Positions 1 to 6,225 of a stretch of DNA of 31,654 bases are shown one piece after another. The DNA comes from DASZMJ01 sp035551935 (GTDB lineage Bacteria > Planctomycetota > Planctomycetia > Isosphaerales > Isosphaeraceae). Position 1 is the stretch's first letter, and every line of letters begins with the position of its first letter. A model generated the notes under the pieces. The model was not told the origin of the DNA and did no database searches. It was given only the letters and a program-made list of their open reading frames with translations. The DNA is taken from contig DASZMJ010000130.1 of NCBI GenBank assembly GCA_035551935.1, positions 1 to 31,654 on the forward strand, written 5' to 3'. The position numbers were made by a program, and so were the translations under genes.

Positions 1-113
1 GCTCCGCGTGCCGTCCGCCGCTCCCATACACGTTGTTGGGTTTCGGCGGACGGCACGCGGAGCGGGCCTGCTACGAAGAGGGAGCGTCGGACGGCACACG
101 GAGCGGGCCTGCC
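1..113. repeat. Inverted and direct repeat cluster at left edge
   Basis: Bases 1-20 and 44-63 are perfect reverse complements (left arm gctccgcgtgccgtccgccg) around a 23-nt loop. The right-arm unit, starting cggacggcac at 47, is repeated directly at 88-113 with two mismatches over 26 bases. No gene covers this stretch. The element probably continues left of the window. It resembles dispersed palindromic intergenic repeats rather than a transposon end, because no transposase is present. From 114 to 198 I see nothing further. Confidence 0.7.
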
Positions 114-198
114 AGGGCGGCGCACCCCGATCGCCGCCGACCCATTCGGATCGGCCTTCACTGTTGGGTTGCGGTCGCCCGAGGCCCCGAAATGGGCG

Positions 199-1323
199 TC
201 AGACGACCCCGGCGAGGGCTGCCGCCGGCCGCGGCGCCCAGGCGGCGAACAGCTTCGACACCAGCCGCGTCGGCGCGGGGACGGGGTTTGCATCAGAAAC
301 CATCTCAGAATAATGAGTTGCGTCATTCTTAGCTTCGTTCCGTGCCGGCGCCTCCGCCGGCATCGGGGTGGGCCTCGCGACGGGCGCGGGCGCGGCGAAG
401 GCGACCGGCCGCGGCGTGTGCCGGGCCTTCTTGCTGGCGATCAGCGACGCCGAGAGCTGCCGGAGCGTGCGCAGGTGGTCCTGCAAGTAGCGGTGCCGAC
501 GCATACCATCATCCGTGGTATCCACATACGAAGTTGCGATCGCCGCCTCGCGGTCGGCCGCGTCGGCCGCCTCCAGGGCCGGCCGCAGCGACTCCAACGC
601 CTCCAGCTCGTCGGCGACGATCGCGCGCAACTCCTCGCGAAGATTGGAGTTGTGGACGACGTCGAGGCCGAAGCTCTGCTGGCTCAGGGCGTGCTCTGTC
701 TCGTTGATGCCCCGCTCGGCCTCCAGCGCCCTGCCCAGGCCGTGGACGAGCTGGACCGTCGGGTCGCTCGTGGCGCCGGGATGCAGGCCGAGCAGCCGGA
801 TGGCCAGCTCGCGCAGCGGGAAGCTCCAGTGGCCGCCGTCGTCCAGCGCCGCGGCCAGCTCGTTCCAGCGCGCGATCAGCCAGCGGCAGCCGTCGCCGCG
901 GCGCAAGAGGGCCTCGTGGGCCTCGATCCGGTCGGCGTAGATCGACTCGATCAGCGCCGTGAGGCTCTGCGCACGCTGGTCGTCCCACCTGGCGCCGGCG
1001 TCGCGGACGCGGGCCGAGGCCGCGGCGTTGTCGGCCTTGCGGACGCGGGTCAGGGCGATCGAGGCGCAGACCATGTTGTAGACCAGCTCGCGCTCGTACG
1101 AATCGGCCGGCTTGAGCTCGTGGACCCAGCCCTCCAGCGTGGCCTGGAACTCCTCGACGCTCTCGCCAGGGAGGACGGCCACGGTGGTGCATAGACCATG
1201 CGTAACCGCATTCATGGAGGCGATGGCCTTGCCCTCGGGGGTGCGTGGGCCGGTGGAGAGCAGGGCGTTGGCGCGTCGGGCGGCAAGTTGCGCGGCGGAG
1301 AGTTGGCTCTTGGTCTTCGACAT
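199..1323 (-). CDS. Planctomycete conserved hypothetical protein (STGPRTPEGK motif)
   Basis: A 374-residue soluble protein of unknown function. Near its N-terminus (about residues 16-43) it has RRANALLSTGPRTPEGKA followed by NAVTHGL. This signature is shared by a large family of uncharacterised proteins I associate with planctomycetes and acidobacteria. The middle is helical and charged (SYERELVYNMVCASIALTRV, later long Arg/Glu/Ala helices). The last 60 residues are Ala/Pro-rich and look disordered. No signal peptide or membrane segment is visible. The start was chosen at MSKTKSQ because it sits just before the conserved block and has GGGAG upstream. The frame is open for 73 more codons upstream, with an alternative ATG at 1350. 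Such proteins are sometimes described next to mobile elements, but nothing mobile is visible here. The family is fairly sure; the function is unknown. Confidence 0.8.
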   Translation of the reverse strand: MSKTKSQLSAAQLAARRANALLSTGPRTPEGKAIASMNAVTHGLCTTVAVLPGESVEEFQATLEGWVHELKPADSYERELVYNMVCASIALTRVRKADNAAASARVRDAGARWDDQRAQSLTALIESIYADRIEAHEALLRRGDGCRWLIARWNELAAALDDGGHWSFPLRELAIRLLGLHPGATSDPTVQLVHGLGRALEAERGINETEHALSQQSFGLDVVHNSNLREELRAIVADELEALESLRPALEAADAADREAAIATSYVDTTDDGMRRHRYLQDHLRTLRQLSASLIASKKARHTPRPVAFAAPAPVARPTPMPAEAPARNEAKNDATHYSEMVSDANPVPAPTRLVSKLFAAWAPRPAAALAGVV

Positions 1324-1554
1324 CGGCGGAGACTCCCGGATGCGGGACATTGGAGCGGCTGCGGGCCTCGACATTGAGGCCCTCGTGCCGGAGTCGTCAC
1401 CCCCATAACCTCGTAAAAAGGGCGCAATTGTATAACCGAAATCCGGCAAGATCCCGAAAAACGGTGGGAATCGGCGGTCAACGCTCCTCCCATCGTGCTT
1501 CGCGATGATCGCCGAAACCCGAGGCCGGGACACGCCCGGCATCCGGCCGCGTTA

Positions 1555-2340
1555 TCATCCGCCGGTGAGCTCGCCGCCGTTGATGGTGAGGACGGCGCGG
1601 AGGGTCTCGGGTTGGATCGTGACGTTGACGAACCGGATCGACCCGTCGGCGAACATCGCATGTGATCCGCCGCCGTGGGGGCTTTCCACGCGGGGCAGAG
1701 GCCCGTCGGGCGACCATTGCAGGTCGTCGGGCTTGGTCCACGGGACCGGGGAGTCGCCCTCGACGACGAGGACGGTATTGCTCGTGCCGTCGGTGATCTC
1801 GCGGAGGTCCGCGCCGCGACCGGGTTCGAACGGGGTGTTAACGCTCGTCGGGGTGGTCTCCGGCCCGACGACCACCTGGTATCCCGTCCGGCCCGACCGT
1901 TGCCCCGGGCCCGATGGGCACGCGAACTCGGGCGGCATCTCGGCGAGCAGGGCACGGTTGTGGGGGCTGTCCCAGGGCTCGTCCAGGCGGAACCGGTCGT
2001 AGAGCGATCGATCGCCCAACTGGGGCAGGATCGCGACCCGCCAGCTCAGGAGCGGCGTACCGTCGCGACCGGAGATCGCCGGTGCGGGGAGGTGCCCGTG
2101 CGCCACGTGGTAGTCCTGGATCGCGCGGCCGATCCGCCCCAGGTGGGCGACGCACTCCGCACGCCGGGACTCGCCGATCGCCCGGACCGCGCCCGCTATC
2201 GCGATCCAGGCGGCCAGGCCTCCGAACCCGACCACCGCGGTCCAGCCGGCGACCCGCCCGCGCCTCCAGGCCCTCGGGCGTGGAGACGGCTCCTCCGGGA
2301 GGAAACGGACCTCTTCGCCAAGTGTCGTGAGCGCGCTCAT
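1555..2340 (-). CDS. DUF1559 family membrane-anchored protein (H-X9-DG)
   Basis: A 261-residue protein with a cytoplasmic N-terminus of about 29 residues, one membrane helix (about 30-52, VAGWTAVVGFGGLAAWIAIA), then a DUF1559 domain. Family marks are the helix after the membrane segment (CVAHLGRIGRAIQDYHVAHGHLP), the LSWRVAILPQLGDRSLYDRFRLDEPWDSPHN block, EITDGTSNTVLVVE, and the terminal HGGGSHAMFADGS, an exact H-X9-DG motif. DUF1559 proteins are abundant in planctomycetes and are usually pseudopilin-like. This one lacks the (G/F)TLIE prepilin cleavage site and instead has a basic leader (RPRAWRRGR) before the helix, so it is probably a membrane-anchored variant that is not processed by prepilin peptidase. 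The start MSALTT has GGAGG six bases upstream. Substrate or partner unknown. Confidence 0.88.
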   Translation of the reverse strand: MSALTTLGEEVRFLPEEPSPRPRAWRRGRVAGWTAVVGFGGLAAWIAIAGAVRAIGESRRAECVAHLGRIGRAIQDYHVAHGHLPAPAISGRDGTPLLSWRVAILPQLGDRSLYDRFRLDEPWDSPHNRALLAEMPPEFACPSGPGQRSGRTGYQVVVGPETTPTSVNTPFEPGRGADLREITDGTSNTVLVVEGDSPVPWTKPDDLQWSPDGPLPRVESPHGGGSHAMFADGSIRFVNVTIQPETLRAVLTINGGELTGG

Positions 2341-2485
2341 GTCTCGCCTCCGTTGCGGGCCGCCCCGATCGAGGTCGTCGGACGACGGCCCGACGTGCGG
2401 CCACGCCCCCGGTCGACGTGGGGAATCCCGGAGGCGCGGCGACGGCCCTGGAGATGTGCCTACGACGTGCGTCAGACTTATCTTT

Positions 2486-2514
2486 ACAATAGTCAGAGGC
2501 GCCCGCGAAGGCAA
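2486..2514 (-). promoter_or_regulatory. Candidate promoter for the DUF1559 gene
   Basis: On the minus strand TTGCCT (2514-2509) is followed after exactly 17 nt by TATTGT (2491-2486). It would give a leader of about 140 nt before the DUF1559 start. The local AT-rich patch stands out in otherwise high-GC sequence. Confidence 0.4.
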
Positions 2515-2544
2515 GCCCGGGCGCGCCAGGTTCTCGAGGGTCCG

Positions 2545-2575
2545 TTGCCCCCCACCGAACCCGGCCGCCTATAAT
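2545..2575 (+). promoter_or_regulatory. Promoter of ribBA
   Basis: TTGCCC, a 19-nt spacer, then a perfect TATAAT ending 37 nt before the ribBA start. The -10 is the clearest AT-rich hexamer in the intergenic gap. No FMN-riboswitch (RFN) conserved boxes are visible between it and the start, and the leader is too short to hold one. Confidence 0.6.
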
Positions 2576-2612
2576 TGGGGTCGATCGAATGGGAGCCCCG
2601 GAGGTCGCCGCG

Positions 2613-3872
2613 ATGGCCCACGAATTCTCGAAGGTCGAGGACGCGCTCGAGGCGATCGCCGCCGGCCGGGTCGTCATCGTCGTCGACGACGAGCGGCGCG
2701 AGAACGAGGGGGACTTCGTCGCCGCGGCCGAGGCGGTCACGCCGGAGATGATCGCCTTCATGATCACGCATGGGCGTGGACTCGTCTGCGTGCCGCTGAT
2801 GCCCGACCTGGCGGCGAAGCTGGAATTGCACCCGGTCGCCGACTCGAACACGGCGCCGCACCAGACGCCGTTCCGGATCCAGGTCGACCACAGGAGCTGC
2901 AAGACGGGCATCACCGCCGAGGAGCGCGCCACGACGATCCGGGCGATCGTCGCCCCCGAGGCCAAGGCCGGCGACTTCGTGCGGCCGGGGCACGTCTTCC
3001 CGCTGGTGGCCAAGGAAGGGGGCGTCCTCCGCCGCGCGGGGCACACCGAGGCGACGGTGGACCTGGCGCGACTCGCGGGCCTGAAGCCGGCGGGGGTCCT
3101 CTGCGAGATCCTCGACGGCACCGGCCGCGCCAGCCGCGAGCGGCTGCACGAGATCGCCGCCGAGTTCGGCCTGCCGATCCTGTCGATCGAGATGCTCATC
3201 CGCTACCGGAGGCGCCGGGAGAAGCTCGTCGCGCGGCTGGCCGAGAGCGACCTGCCGACCCGCTACGGCCGCGCCCGGATCATCGGCTACGGCGTCGAGC
3301 ACGAGCCCGGCAACGAGCCGATCGCGCTGGTCTTCGGCGACCTTAAGTCGATCGAGGCCCCGCTCGTGCGGATGCACTCCTCCTGCTTCACCGGCGACCT
3401 GCTCGACTCGCTCCGCTGCGACTGCGGCGACCAGCTCCGCATCGCCCTGGAGACGATCGGCAAGGAGGGCGTCGGCGCCCTGATCTACCTGCCGCAAGAG
3501 GGTCGCGGGATCGGCCTGATCGCGAAGCTGAGGGCGTACGCGCTCCAGGACGAGGGGCTCGACACCGTGGACGCGAACACCGTGCAGGGCTACCCCGCCG
3601 ACCCGCGCGACTACGGCGTCGGCCTCCAGATCCTGCTCGACCTCGGCCTGAAAAAGGTCCGGCTCTTGACGAACAACCCGAAGAAGACCGACGCGTTCGT
3701 GCTCCACGGCTACGACCTCGAGGTCGTCGACCAGGTGCCGATCATCGCCCCGGACGAGGTCGACCGCCGCCGCTACCTCGCCACCAAGCGCGACAAGCTC
3801 GGCCACCTCCTCCCCGGCTCCGCCCCCAACGGCGACGGCCCCCAGGCCCCCACCGCGCCGACGGTTCCATGA
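2613..3872 (+). CDS. ribBA: Bifunctional 3,4-dihydroxy-2-butanone-4-phosphate synthase / GTP cyclohydrolase II
   Basis: This makes both precursors of riboflavin: DHBP from ribulose 5-phosphate and the pyrimidine precursor from GTP. Of 419 residues, about 1-200 are the RibB domain, with the acidic metal/substrate loop DDERRENEGDF (25-35), HGRGLVCVPL (53-62), TGITAEERATTI (98-109) and the HTEATVDLARLAGL block (144-157). Residues from about 207 are RibA: zinc cysteines C258, C269 and C271 in HSSCFTGDLLDSLRCDCG, the GTP-binding LPQEGRGIGL (293-302), and DYGVGLQILLDLG. In RibB the usual DGTMAR is replaced by DGTGRASR, a small oddity. Length is normal for the fusion. The start at MAHEFSK has GGAGG eight bases upstream; the ATG eight codons earlier lacks this. 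No other rib genes are adjacent. Confidence 0.95.
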   Translation: MAHEFSKVEDALEAIAAGRVVIVVDDERRENEGDFVAAAEAVTPEMIAFMITHGRGLVCVPLMPDLAAKLELHPVADSNTAPHQTPFRIQVDHRSCKTGITAEERATTIRAIVAPEAKAGDFVRPGHVFPLVAKEGGVLRRAGHTEATVDLARLAGLKPAGVLCEILDGTGRASRERLHEIAAEFGLPILSIEMLIRYRRRREKLVARLAESDLPTRYGRARIIGYGVEHEPGNEPIALVFGDLKSIEAPLVRMHSSCFTGDLLDSLRCDCGDQLRIALETIGKEGVGALIYLPQEGRGIGLIAKLRAYALQDEGLDTVDANTVQGYPADPRDYGVGLQILLDLGLKKVRLLTNNPKKTDAFVLHGYDLEVVDQVPIIAPDEVDRRRYLATKRDKLGHLLPGSAPNGDGPQAPTAPTVP

Positions 3873-3886
3873 TCGCGTTGGGCGGC

Positions 3887-3916
3887 TTGTGGCGGCTGGA
3901 CGGGGGCGGATAGAAT
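3887..3916 (+). promoter_or_regulatory. Promoter of the cbpA-yidD operon
   Basis: TTGTGG, an 18-nt spacer, then TAGAAT, lying between the ribBA stop and the cbpA start (34 nt downstream of the -10). No heat-shock CIRCE or HAIR-like inverted repeat is seen. Confidence 0.45.
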
Positions 3917-3949
3917 TCGATGGGAGGCCGAGAGTGCCGGAGGACTGCG

Positions 3950-4933
3950 ATGGCCGCGCGCGATTATTACGAGGTCCTGGGCGTGTCCCGGGATGCGACG
4001 CCCGATCAGATCAAGAAGGCGTACCGGCAGCACGCGCGCAAGCATCACCCCGACGTCAACCCCGGCGACAAGAAGGCCGAGGCCCTCTTCAAGGAGGGGC
4101 AGCACGCCTATGACGTGCTGAGCGACCCCGAGAAGCGCAAGCTCTACGACCTCGGCGGCCACGCGGCGGTCGAGGGGGGGGGCGGATTCGGGCCGAGGTC
4201 GGGCGCGTACGAATGGGCGGCGCGGGCGGGCGGTCCGGGCGGCCCGGGGTTCGAGACGATCGACATCGGGGACCTCTTCGGCCACGGCGGCGAGGGGATG
4301 GGCGAGCCCGAGGGGCACGGCCTGTTCGAGGACCTCATCGGCCGGATGCGCGGCGGCCGTTCCGGCGCCCGGGCCCGGGGCCCGCGGCCGGGACAGGACC
4401 TCGAGGCGAGCTTGACCATCCCGTTCGAGACGGCCGTCCGCGGCGGCGAGACGACCATCGAGCTCGACCGCGGCGACGGCCATCGCGAGCCCCTGGTCGT
4501 GAAGGTCCCGCCGGGGACCGAGTCGGGCGCGCGGCTCCGGCTCCGGGGCAAGGGGGCCCCCGGCGTGCACGGCGGGCCGCCGGGCTCGCTGGTCGTCACC
4601 GTCGAGGTCCAGCCGCATCGCTTCTTCCGCCGCGACGGCCGCAACCTGATCGTCGACCTGCCCATCACGATCGGCGAGGCGTCGCTGGGGGCGAAGGTGG
4701 ACGTGCCGACGCTCGACGGATTGAAGACGCTCACCATCCCCCCCGGCAGCTCCAGCGGCCAGAAGCTCCGACTCCGCGGCCAGGGGGTGCCGGCCTCGGG
4801 GAGCAAGCCGGCCGGCGATTTGCTGGTCGAGCTGAAGGTCGTGGTCCCCAAGACGGTCGACGAGGAGAGCCGGGCCTTGATCCGCCAGTTCGCCGACCGC
4901 AACCCGATGGACCCCCGCGCCGGCCTCTGGTGA
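3950..4933 (+). CDS. cbpA: DnaJ/CbpA-type co-chaperone (class II J protein)
   Basis: A 327-residue Hsp40 that would deliver substrates to DnaK and stimulate its ATPase. The J domain occupies about residues 3-68 (ARDYYEVLGVSRDA, then the HPD motif in KHHPDVNPG). A Gly-rich linker with acidic stretches follows (to about 145). Then come the two C-terminal beta-sandwich substrate-binding domains (GQDLEASLTIPFETAVRGGE, VKVPPGTESGARLRLRGKG, RFFRRDGRNLIVDLPITIGEASLG). There is no CxxCxGxG zinc-finger region, so it is class II (CbpA-like) rather than classical DnaJ. The start at MAARDYY has GGAGG six bases upstream. It is first in a block with the modulator gene 12 bp downstream, which supports the CbpA assignment. 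dnaK and grpE are not in the window. Confidence 0.92.
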   Translation: MAARDYYEVLGVSRDATPDQIKKAYRQHARKHHPDVNPGDKKAEALFKEGQHAYDVLSDPEKRKLYDLGGHAAVEGGGGFGPRSGAYEWAARAGGPGGPGFETIDIGDLFGHGGEGMGEPEGHGLFEDLIGRMRGGRSGARARGPRPGQDLEASLTIPFETAVRGGETTIELDRGDGHREPLVVKVPPGTESGARLRLRGKGAPGVHGGPPGSLVVTVEVQPHRFFRRDGRNLIVDLPITIGEASLGAKVDVPTLDGLKTLTIPPGSSSGQKLRLRGQGVPASGSKPAGDLLVELKVVVPKTVDEESRALIRQFADRNPMDPRAGLW

Positions 4934-4945
4934 AGGGGAAGCCCG

Positions 4946-5272
4946 ATGAGCCACTCTCCCTCCCCCGTCGTCCCACGCGAGCAGGTTGCGCGGCAGCTCG
5001 CCGTGTCGACGACCCTGCTCGTCCGCTACGAGGCCCGCGGCCTCGTCCGGCCGATCCGCGCGGGCGAGGTCGAGGGGTACGACCCGGCCGAGGTGCGTCG
5101 GCTCTGGACGATCGTGAGCCTCCAGCGCGACCTGGGCGTCAACCTGGCGGGGGTCGAGGCGATCCTCCGGCTCCGCGCCCACGTCGACGACCTGCACCGT
5201 CGGCTCTTCGCCCTGGCCGACGACCTCCGCGACGCCCTCGAGGGCGAGGTCGACGCCGATGCCCGACCGTGA
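4946..5272 (+). CDS. CbpM/HspR-like MerR-type chaperone modulator
   Basis: A 108-residue MerR-fold protein. The N-terminal winged helix-turn-helix (about 10-75) reads PREQVARQLAVSTTLLVRYEARGLVRPI, then YDPAEVRRLWTIVSLQRDLGVNLAGVEAILRLR, followed by a coiled helix (HVDDLHRRLFALADDLRDAL). The block RDLGVNLAGV is a strong signature shared by CbpM, which inhibits the CbpA J domain by direct binding, and HspR, the heat-shock repressor. The position directly after cbpA fits both. The first helix-turn-helix is only moderately MerR-like, and no HAIR operator is visible, so the modulator role is favoured. It overlaps the next gene by 14 bp. Family sure; exact mode of action inferred. Confidence 0.82.
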   Translation: MSHSPSPVVPREQVARQLAVSTTLLVRYEARGLVRPIRAGEVEGYDPAEVRRLWTIVSLQRDLGVNLAGVEAILRLRAHVDDLHRRLFALADDLRDALEGEVDADARP

Positions 5273-5498
5273 CCGTGACCGCGACACCCCCCCTGCCCCG
5301 CGGCCCCGCGCCCGCGACCCCCGCAAGGTCGCTCAGGCGATCCGACTCTGGGCCGCCGTGACCCTCGGCAGCGTCGTCGCCGTCGCCGCGCTGGCGATCG
5401 GGCACCTCGTCCGACGCGGCCGGCTCATCCGCGCCGGGCTGGCCCCGCCCCGACGCACCGACCTCTCCGAGCACGATCCGTCGAATCGATCCTCATGA
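5259..5498 (+). CDS. Small single-pass membrane protein between cbpM-like gene and rnpA
   Basis: A 79-residue unrecognised protein. The N-terminus is strongly charged and proline-rich (DRDRDRD, then PPAPRPRARDPRK). One membrane helix follows at about 32-50 (WAAVTLGSVVAVAALAIGHLV), then a basic, short C-terminal tail (RRGRLIRAGLAPPRR). Support for it being real is context: it overlaps the preceding stop by 14 bp and its own TGA overlaps the rnpA ATG (ATGA), so it is probably translationally coupled to rnpA. It occupies the place where rpmH sits in most bacteria, but it is not L34. By the positive-inside rule either orientation is possible. Function unknown. Confidence 0.62.
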   Translation: MPDRDRDRDTPPAPRPRARDPRKVAQAIRLWAAVTLGSVVAVAALAIGHLVRRGRLIRAGLAPPRRTDLSEHDPSNRSS

Positions 5499-5878
5499 AT
5501 CAATCCTTCCGGCCCCACGAGCGGATCAAGGACACGCGCGACTTCCGTCGGGCCTTCGACCGTCGGAAGTCGGCGGGGGACGATTGGCTCGTGGTCTACG
5601 GGGCGGAGAACGGCCTGGGGCACGCGCGGCTGGGGCTGTCGGTGTCGAAGAAGAAGCTGAAGACCGCGGTGGCGCGGAACCGGTTCAAGCGGCTGGTTCG
5701 CGAGGCGTTCCGTCGGAACAAGGCCGAGCTGCCGACGGGGATCGACCTGGTGGTCGTGCCGAGGGGGCCTGGGTTGACGTTCGAGGCGGCGATGCGGTCG
5801 CTGCCGGCCCTGGCGCGGGCCGTCGCCCGCCGGCTCGGGGCGCCGGCCGGGCCGCCGCCGGAGGGCCCGAAGCCATGA
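5495..5878 (+). CDS. rnpA: Ribonuclease P protein component
   Basis: The protein subunit of RNase P, which helps the catalytic RNA bind and cleave pre-tRNA 5' leaders. Of 127 residues, the N-terminal FRPHERIKDTRDFRRAFDRRKS and the central beta-strand core (ARLGLSVSKKKLKTAVARNRFKRLVREAFR) match the family, including the RNR-type basic helix, the hallmark RNA-binding element. The C-terminal 25 residues are Gly/Pro-rich and extra. Start ATG overlaps the upstream stop and its own stop overlaps the yidD start (ATGA at 5875-5878). The rnpA-yidD pair is conserved near the replication origin of many bacteria; the usual upstream rpmH is missing here. Confidence 0.94.
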   Translation: MNQSFRPHERIKDTRDFRRAFDRRKSAGDDWLVVYGAENGLGHARLGLSVSKKKLKTAVARNRFKRLVREAFRRNKAELPTGIDLVVVPRGPGLTFEAAMRSLPALARAVARRLGAPAGPPPEGPKP

Positions 5879-6120
5879 CGTTGCCGGGCGTGGCGCGCTG
5901 GTCGGGCCTGGTGGCCGTCGGGCTGCTCGTGGCCCTGATCCGCGTCTATCAATTCACGATCAGCCCCTTGCTCGGCCCGTCGTGCCGGTTCGAGCCGAGT
6001 TGCAGCCGCTACATGATCGGCGCCTTGCGCAAGTACGGGCTCCTCCGGGGCCTCTGGCGCGGGACGGCCCGCTTGCTCCGCTGCCACCCCTGGCATCCCG
6101 GCGGCTACGACCCCCCGTGA
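5875..6120 (+). CDS. yidD: Membrane protein insertion efficiency factor YidD
   Basis: A small membrane-associated protein of 81 residues thought to assist YidC-dependent membrane protein insertion. A hydrophobic, amphipathic N-terminal segment (about 8-24) is followed by the family core VYQFTISPLLGPSCRFEPSCSRYMIGALRKYGLLRG and the terminal RCHPWHPGGYDPP. The conserved cysteines in PSCRFEPSCS and the RCHP motif are present. The ATG overlaps the rnpA TGA, so the two are translationally coupled. yidC, which normally follows, is not downstream; a Ser/Thr kinase is instead. Confidence 0.95.
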   Translation: MTLPGVARWSGLVAVGLLVALIRVYQFTISPLLGPSCRFEPSCSRYMIGALRKYGLLRGLWRGTARLLRCHPWHPGGYDPP

Positions 6121-6225
6121 TGGGTGCACTGGCCCGACCGGCGGCGGGCGAGCTAGAATGGCGCGGGTCGCCCCGGTTGCGGGCGGTCGGATGTTACGGC
6201 GAGACGAACCGACGCGGGATGATCC

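Noticed and set aside
2576..2612. Possible FMN riboswitch upstream of ribBA.
   Set aside because: The leader after the TATAAT promoter is only about 30 nt and none of the conserved RFN boxes are present.
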